Below are positions 59,501 through 64,000 of a stretch of 64,000 nt of DNA, piece by piece. How positions within the stretch are numbered: position 1 is the stretch's first letter; each line of letters starts with the position of its first letter. Below the pieces are notes generated by a model that saw only the letters and a program-made list of their open reading frames with translations, made no database searches and had not been told where the DNA came from. Source of the stretch: DATBLE01 sp963719325 (GTDB taxonomy: Bacteria > Actinomycetota > Thermoleophilia > Gaiellales > Gaiellaceae); assembly GCA_963719325.1 (NCBI GenBank), contig CAVRBW010000003.1, forward strand, positions 62,001-126,000, in the 5' to 3' direction. The translations under genes were made by a program, and so were the position numbers.

Positions 59501-61029
59501 CCCGCGTCTCGCCGGGTGGGTTCGACGACGGTTCCCCGACCGCCTCTGCGCGGGTCTCCGGCGGCCGCCAGCGACCCGTCGGCAAGGACCTCCACGGCGG
59601 AGACGCCGCCGAAGTACAGGTTGCGCCGCCGCCAGCGGACGAGCGGGTACCCGAGCGCCTCGAGCCGGTCCAGCTCGACCGGATCGGCTCCGCCCTCGCA
59701 GTGCAACCCGCCTTCTTCGAGATGGACGCGTGGAGCGTTGATCGCCTCTTCCACCCCGAGACCGTGATCGATCACGTTCACGATCGACTGGAGGATCGCG
59801 CCCCGAAGTCGAACGGAGCCGGCACTGCCGACCACGAGTCGAGGTCGGCCCCGTTCGAGCACGAGCGACGGCGCCATCATGCTCGTCAGCCTGGCTCCCG
59901 GCCGCGCCGGACCCTGCAGGTCGTACTCGCCCAGCATGTTGTTCAGGTGAATGCCGGTTCCGGGCACGATCACGCCCGAGCCCGAGCCCGCCGACGCCGA
60001 GAGCGAGGCGGCGTTCCCGGCACCATCCACCACGGAGATGTGCGTCGTGCTCGAGACCGCCCGCACGCGGGCAAGCGCCCGGCGCACGTTCTCGTCCGAG
60101 AGCAACCTGCCCGGCAGGCCGCCGCGGTAGAGGTCGCCGGCGAAGCGCCGGCGGCGCGCAGCGGACTGCTCGCGCATCACCTCCACGAGTTGCGCAATCG
60201 CATCGGCGCTTCCGAACGGGGCACGATCGAGCCGATCGAGGAGGCGCAATCCGAAGGCGATCAGGATCCCTCCCGATGACGGGGGCGGATTCGTCAAGAC
60301 CTCCCGGCGGCGGAAGCGAACGGCGAGTGGGCGCCGGCGGACGACGCGGAACGCCCGGAGGTCGGCGGGCGAGATCATTCCGCCGGTGTCGCGAACGTGC
60401 GTGACGATCGCCCGGGCCAGCTCCCCCTCGTACAGCTCGCTGGCACCGTGCTCTGCAATCCGCTCGAGCGTGTCGCCGAGATCGGGGAGACGCAGCCGCT
60501 CGCCCGCAGCCCGCCGCCGGTAGACGCGCCGGCCTTCGGGGGTGTGGCGGAGGATGACCTCGAGGATCGCGTGCAGGTAGGCCTGCTGGCGCGTGAGCTC
60601 GAAGCCCGAGCGGGCCAGCTCGATCGCCGGCTCGACGAGCTCGGTCCAGGGCAGCGAGCCGTAGGAGCGGTGCGCAGCGTCGAGGCCGGCGGCGTTTCCG
60701 GGGACCGCACACGAAGCCGGGCCGATGTGGAACACCTGTGCCGTCTCACGGTCGAAGTCGACGTCGATCGACTCCATCTCCGCGGCCTCTTTCGGAGTTC
60801 GGCCCAGACCGGGCATTGCGACGAAGAAGTCGAGGAGCCGTGTCGTCCGGTCCCTGGCGCGGTGGACGAGCATGAACCCGCCGCCGCCCGGCCCCGTGAG
60901 CGGACTCTCGACCACCCACGACGCGAACCCGGCCGCAACGCAGGCGTCGACGGCGTTTCCGCCTTCCTGGAGGATCCGAGCACCGACCTCGGCGGTCAGC
61001 GGATGACCGGCAGCGACCGCACCCCGCAT
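59497..61029 (-). CDS. ggt: Gamma-glutamyltransferase family protein
   Basis: 510-residue Ntn-hydrolase that transfers or hydrolyses gamma-glutamyl groups. The autoprocessing/nucleophile Thr lies in STTHISVVDGAGN (about 339-351), and GSGSGV with PSSGG loops follow. Opening GAVAAGHPLTAEVGARIL is the mature-enzyme start: there is no signal peptide, so the enzyme looks cytoplasmic, unlike the periplasmic E. coli enzyme. Shorter than E. coli Ggt (about 580). First gene of a minus-strand operon with GNAT and membrane genes. Its promoter region holds the 61.1 kb palindromes. Confidence 0.9.
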   Translation of the reverse strand: MRGAVAAGHPLTAEVGARILQEGGNAVDACVAAGFASWVVESPLTGPGGGGFMLVHRARDRTTRLLDFFVAMPGLGRTPKEAAEMESIDVDFDRETAQVFHIGPASCAVPGNAAGLDAAHRSYGSLPWTELVEPAIELARSGFELTRQQAYLHAILEVILRHTPEGRRVYRRRAAGERLRLPDLGDTLERIAEHGASELYEGELARAIVTHVRDTGGMISPADLRAFRVVRRRPLAVRFRRREVLTNPPPSSGGILIAFGLRLLDRLDRAPFGSADAIAQLVEVMREQSAARRRRFAGDLYRGGLPGRLLSDENVRRALARVRAVSSTTHISVVDGAGNAASLSASAGSGSGVIVPGTGIHLNNMLGEYDLQGPARPGARLTSMMAPSLVLERGRPRLVVGSAGSVRLRGAILQSIVNVIDHGLGVEEAINAPRVHLEEGGLHCEGGADPVELDRLEALGYPLVRWRRRNLYFGGVSAVEVLADGSLAAAGDPRRGGRGTVVEPTRRDAG

Positions 61030-61102
61030 GACGTCAAGCGTAAGCCGCTGCGCTGTTCGGCGCGGGCGCAGCCCGCGACGTGCGTGTGGGCACCACCGCC
61101 TT

Positions 61103-61192
61103 GTAACAGACTGTTACTTGCCGTGGACGCACACACTCCAACCTCACGGTTGTGCGCGAGGCGTCGGGCCAAGTAACAGTCTGTTACTTGGC
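61103..61192. promoter_or_regulatory. Paired palindromes GTAACA-N3-TGTTAC between ftsZ and ggt
   Basis: Two 15-base palindromes, GTAACA-GAC-TGTTAC at 61103-61117 and GTAACA-GTC-TGTTAC at 61173-61187, 70 bases apart. The second extends to a 25-base near-perfect palindrome (61168-61192, outer arms gccaa / ttggc). They fill the 181-base spacer 61030-61210 downstream of ftsZ and upstream of ggt. Same hexamers as the 46.3 kb pair. Confidence 0.6.
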
Positions 61193-61210
61193 TCGGGCCG
61201 ACGGCGGCGA

Positions 61211-62608
61211 CTACAGGTCGCGGAGAAAGCTCGGTGGCTCGAGCACCTCGTCGGCGGACGTGTCGTGCGGGTGGACGGCCACCGGTCGCCGGCTCCGACG
61301 CTCGCCGCCGAGGCCCGTGGCGATCACCGTCACCCACACCTGGCCGGTGAGCCGCTCGTCGATCGTCGCGCCGAAGATCAGGTTCGTGTCGTCCACCGCG
61401 CCCTGCCGGACGACCTCGGCCGCCTCGTTGACCTCGAACAGCGACAGGTCGTCGCCGCCGGCGATCGACAGCAGGATGCCGCGGGCGCCGGTGAGCTCGG
61501 TGTCGATCAGCGGGGAGCGCAGGGCACGCTCCGCAGCTTCCCTGGCGCGGTTCTCGCCCGTCGCGAAGCCGATTCCCATCAGCGCGTTGCCGCCGTCCTG
61601 CATCACCGTGCGAACGTCGGCGAAGTCGAGGTTGATCAAGCCCGGCATCGTGATCAGGTCGCAGATCCCCTGGACGCCCTGGCGGAGGACGTCGTCGGCG
61701 ATCTTGAACGCGTCCAGCATCGACGTGTTCTTCTCGAGCACCTCGAGCAGGCGATCGTTCGGGATCACGATCACCGTGTCGCACGCTTCGCGCAAAGCCT
61801 GAACGCCGGAATCGGCGGCCGATTTCCGGCGGGTGCCCTCGAAGCGGAACGGCAGCGTGACGATCCCGACTGCGAGCGAGCCGAGCTCCCGTGCGATCCG
61901 GGCGATCACCGGCGCGGCGCCTGAGCCGGTCCCGCCGCCCTCGCCGGCGGCGACGAAGACCATGTCCGAGCCCCGCAGCGTGCGCTTGATCTGGTCGTAG
62001 GCCTCCTCGGCGGCACGGCGGCCGATCTCGGGGTCGGCGCCGGAGCCGAGGCCCTCGGTGAGCTCGCGGCCGATGTGGATCTTCATCGGCGCGTCGCTCA
62101 TCTGGAGCTGCTGGATGTCGGTGTTCACGGCGACGAAGTCGACGCCGCTGATGCCCGAGTCGATCATCCGGTCGACCGCGTTCAGCCCCGCTCCGCCGAC
62201 TCCGACGATCCGGATCGCGGCGAGGTAGGCTGCCGAGTCGGCCCGCGGAGCCCGGTAGAGGCGCGCAGGCTGCTCGGGAAGAGGCTCGATCCAGCGCGAG
62301 GCGGGCCGCTCTTCGGCCGGTGTCGCCGCGTGAGCTGGAGCAGGCGGAGGTGCGGGCGCCGGCGTTCGCTCCACGACGGGCGGGGTGGATGGCGCCGGCG
62401 GCGGCACAGCCGCCGCCGGCGGGAGTTCAGGGGATTCTTGCTCGGAAGCCGGGGCCGCTCTCTCCCCCAAGCCGTTCTCCTCGGGCCTGGATTCCGGCTC
62501 CGACTCGGGCTCGCTCGGGCGTCGCTCGGCCTGGCGCTGCGCGGCCTCGGTCGCCCGGAAGAGCTCGGCCAGCGGCCCCTCACGCATGCTCGCGCGCTTT
62601 CGCGCCAT
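61211..62608 (-). CDS. ftsZ: Cell division protein FtsZ with a long N-terminal extension
   Basis: 465-residue tubulin-like GTPase that forms the division ring. The core begins only at about residue 132 (RIVGVGGAGLNAVDRMID; usually residue 10-15). The tubulin signature is GGGTGSG (224-230), the T7 loop NLDFADV (325-331), and the C-terminal peptide EPPSFLRDL (457-465) resembles the FtsA/ZipA/SepF-binding tail. Residues 1-131 are Pro/Glu/Ala-rich and probably disordered apart from a short helix (PLAELFRATEAAQRQAE). The start is firm: AAGGAGGT precedes ATG at 62608. It overlaps parA by 29 bases and is outside any dcw cluster. Confidence 0.95.
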   Translation of the reverse strand: MARKRASMREGPLAELFRATEAAQRQAERRPSEPESEPESRPEENGLGERAAPASEQESPELPPAAAVPPPAPSTPPVVERTPAPAPPPAPAHAATPAEERPASRWIEPLPEQPARLYRAPRADSAAYLAAIRIVGVGGAGLNAVDRMIDSGISGVDFVAVNTDIQQLQMSDAPMKIHIGRELTEGLGSGADPEIGRRAAEEAYDQIKRTLRGSDMVFVAAGEGGGTGSGAAPVIARIARELGSLAVGIVTLPFRFEGTRRKSAADSGVQALREACDTVIVIPNDRLLEVLEKNTSMLDAFKIADDVLRQGVQGICDLITMPGLINLDFADVRTVMQDGGNALMGIGFATGENRAREAAERALRSPLIDTELTGARGILLSIAGGDDLSLFEVNEAAEVVRQGAVDDTNLIFGATIDERLTGQVWVTVIATGLGGERRSRRPVAVHPHDTSADEVLEPPSFLRDL

Positions 62609-63350
62609 TGAGCACCTCCTTCGCCAGGTCGCGATACGCCTCGGCCGCAGTGCCGGTCGGGTCGTACTTGAGGACGGACGTTCCCTTCACCGGTGCCTCC
62701 GCATAGCGGATCGTCTTGCGGATGCGCGTCTTGAAGACCAGGTCGCCGAAGTTCTCCTGCAGGATCTCGAGCGCCTCGCGCGAGTGCAGAGTCCGGCTGT
62801 CGTACATCGTCGGCAGGATCCCTTCGATCCCGACGTGGGGATTCAGGTTCTCGCGAATCATGCTCAGCGTGTTCTCGAGCTGAACGAGACCGCGGAGCGA
62901 GAGGTACTCGCACTGCACCGGGACGATCACGCCGTTCGAGGCGACGAGCGCGTTGATCGTGAGCAAACCGAGCGACGGGGGCGTGTCGATGACGACGAAG
63001 TCGTACTCGGCCTTGACGGGCTGCAGCGCCTTCTCCAGCGCGCGCTCGCGGCCGATCATGCTCGACAGCGCGAGCTCCGCGCCTGCGAGGTCGATCGACG
63101 CGACGGCCAGGTCGATCTCGCCATGGTGGACGATCTGCTCGATCGGGAGCTTGTGGACGAGCACGTCGTACATCGAGCGCTCGATCGTGTCGGGGTTCAG
63201 GCCCTGGCTCATCGTCAGGTTGCCCTGCGGATCGAGGTCGACCGCGAGCACCTTCTTCCCCTTTTCCGCGAACGCGACAGCGAGGTTCAGCGTCGAGGTC
63301 GTCTTCGCAACGCCGCCTTTCTGGTTGGCGAATGCGATGACCCTGCCCAC
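62580..63350 (-). CDS. ParA/Soj family chromosome-partitioning ATPase
   Basis: 256-residue deviant Walker A ATPase. KGGVAKTT (11-18) is the deviant P-loop, VLAVDLDPQGNLT (about 34-46) and VVIDTPPSLG the Walker A-prime and B regions. GTG at 63350 is decided by AAAGGAG 5-6 bases before it; an ATG 63 bases upstream lacks such a site. No parB or parS is adjacent, and it is coupled to ftsZ by a 29-base overlap, so a positioning role for the division machinery (MinD/MipZ-like) is as likely as segregation. Confidence 0.92.
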   Translation of the reverse strand: MGRVIAFANQKGGVAKTTSTLNLAVAFAEKGKKVLAVDLDPQGNLTMSQGLNPDTIERSMYDVLVHKLPIEQIVHHGEIDLAVASIDLAGAELALSSMIGRERALEKALQPVKAEYDFVVIDTPPSLGLLTINALVASNGVIVPVQCEYLSLRGLVQLENTLSMIRENLNPHVGIEGILPTMYDSRTLHSREALEILQENFGDLVFKTRIRKTIRYAEAPVKGTSVLKYDPTGTAAEAYRDLAKEVLNGAKAREHA

Positions 63351-63431
63351 TGTCGCTCCTTTAGAGGTTGGCGCCTGGAATACCGGGCGCTCGATGTCTT
63401 CGACAGCCGCCATGCCGGGCCGTCTTTCGGC

Positions 63432-63710
63432 TCAGGCTAGCAGAGTCCTGCTCGTGCCTTCGAGCATTTGCCGGCACTGCGCTACGGCTTCCAGAGCCGA
63501 TTCTGGCGCGGACCGCTCCGCTCGGACCCACTCCTCCGCCTCGGCGAGAAGCGCCCGGAGCTCACCCAGAAGGGCCCCGGGCAACGCGTGCTCCCGGTCG
63601 AGTGCCTCGATCCGCTCCAGCCGGGCGAGCACGCGTCGCGCCTCCTCCACCCCGTCGATGATGCTGGGCGCGCCGTCACGCCGCTGTGCCGGATTCAGGC
63701 CGAATTGCAC
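63432..63710 (-). CDS. Small helical protein upstream of parA (92 aa)
   Basis: Not recognised. 92 residues, nearly all alpha-helical: VEEARRVLARLERIEAL, LLGELRALLAEAEEWVRAE, ALEAVAQCRQMLEG. No membrane segment. Overlaps the upstream gene by 35 bases, suggesting coupling, and lies 81 bases before parA on the same strand. It could be a small partner of the ParA-FtsZ module, but only position supports this. Confidence 0.55.
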   Translation of the reverse strand: MQFGLNPAQRRDGAPSIIDGVEEARRVLARLERIEALDREHALPGALLGELRALLAEAEEWVRAERSAPESALEAVAQCRQMLEGTSRTLLA

Positions 63711-64000
63711 GCGCCGAGAAATAGCCTGGCGGTCTCGCTTTCAGCCCGAGCAGCGCGTCGTCGAGCGCCACGATCAGCCGGTCGCGATCGTCGAAGAGCA
63801 GCGTCTCGACGATCGCACGACGCAGTGCATCTGCGACGAGGTCGTCGGCGCGGTCGCCGCGGGCAAGGCTTCGCAGACCCGTGGCGGCTGCGGCTCGCTC
63901 CTGGCTCGTCTCGCCCAGGAGCACGGAGGCACGCATCGCCGCGGCCCACAGTCCGTCGGCCCCGCCGAGCAACGCGGTCACCGACTCCCGGAGACGCTCC
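63676..64000 (-). CDS. Helical protein, 5' end off the window
   Basis: At least 107 residues; the frame stays open to base 64000 (ERLRESV before a GTG at 63981), so the true start may lie outside. RASVLLGETSQERAAAATGL, DRADDLVADALRRAIVETLL and DRLIVALDDALLGLKARPPG are visible. Charged, helical, no motif recognised. Probably co-transcribed with the 92-residue gene, parA and ftsZ. Confidence 0.5.
   Translation of the reverse strand, partial: ERLRESVTALLGGADGLWAAAMRASVLLGETSQERAAAATGLRSLARGDRADDLVADALRRAIVETLLFDDRDRLIVALDDALLGLKARPPGYFSARAIRPESGTAA

Noticed and set aside
61103..61187. parS sites for the nearby ParA
   Set aside because: The 15-base palindromes do not resemble the usual TGTTTCACGTGAAACA parS, and no parB gene is present.
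62215..62608. FtsZ extension as a mis-called start
   Set aside because: AAGGAGGT lies at correct spacing before ATG 62608 and the frame is uninterrupted; later starts lack a ribosome site.

Overview
The window is GC-rich and densely coded, with many 4-base ATGA, GTGA and TTGA gene overlaps. It looks like chromosomal DNA of a high-GC actinobacterium, most likely class Thermoleophilia (Solirubrobacterales/Gaiellales type). Supporting this are a collagen-like exported protein with a WPSP-type leader, a WhiG/FliA-type sigma factor, a UdgX uracil-DNA glycosylase, an EF-G2-like GTPase, an indirect-aminoacylation gatCAB operon and a CGNR zinc-finger protein. No phage, IS element or CRISPR array is visible. 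The taxonomic call is inference.

Layout. 0-5.6 kb: partial class V aminotransferase, a two-gene FtsX-type ABC exporter, an AlgH/UPF0301 protein and an RsbW-like anti-sigma kinase. 5.6-11.6 kb: a tightly overlapped minus-strand operon (SDR, cupin, ThDP enzyme, amidase, PLP decarboxylase) plus a NIPSNAP protein. 11.6-17.5 kb: methyltransferase, CGNR regulator, and a second exporter made of a very large permease and a fused double ATPase. 17.5-23.6 kb: folD, cold-shock gene, then gatC-gatA-gatB overlapping a small ORF and gabD. 23.7-24.2 kb: tRNA-Cys and a damaged second copy. 24.3-31.2 kb: UdgX and four exported or surface proteins (two with HExxH motifs, one with six Ig-like repeats, one with a Pro/Thr repeat stalk). 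31.4-39.5 kb: tRNA-Gly, RNase H, a free-standing MshEN domain, an aldehyde dehydrogenase, EF-G2, the sigma factor and tRNA-Trp. 39.5-49.6 kb: adenine deaminase, then a leucine/branched-chain degradation group (carboxylase beta, methylglutaconyl-CoA hydratase-like, short biotin carboxylase subunit, acyl-CoA dehydrogenase) interrupted by a collagen-like gene; SCP2 and an Fsr-like MFS pump. 49.7-52.5 kb: MBL-rhodanese fusion and adenylate cyclase, both broken. 52.6-57.8 kb: ilvA, meaB, MFS, hisC and a Lon-N domain protein. 57.9-64 kb: a membrane hydrolase operon ending a ggt-GNAT transcript, then parA-ftsZ with an unusual N-terminal extension on FtsZ.

Most notable: (i) a stand-alone double MshEN motif, a predicted c-di-GMP receptor; (ii) FtsZ with a ~130-residue disordered N-terminal extension, coupled to ParA; (iii) two pairs of GTAACA-N3-TGTTAC palindromes 15 kb apart; (iv) a family of six related GGGGAAAC-type hairpins placed 3' of genes; (v) a biotin carboxylase subunit without a normal BT domain; (vi) two places (23.8-24.2 and 50.9-51.7 kb) where near-identical repeats carry single-base deletions, which may be gene decay but look more like assembly seams.
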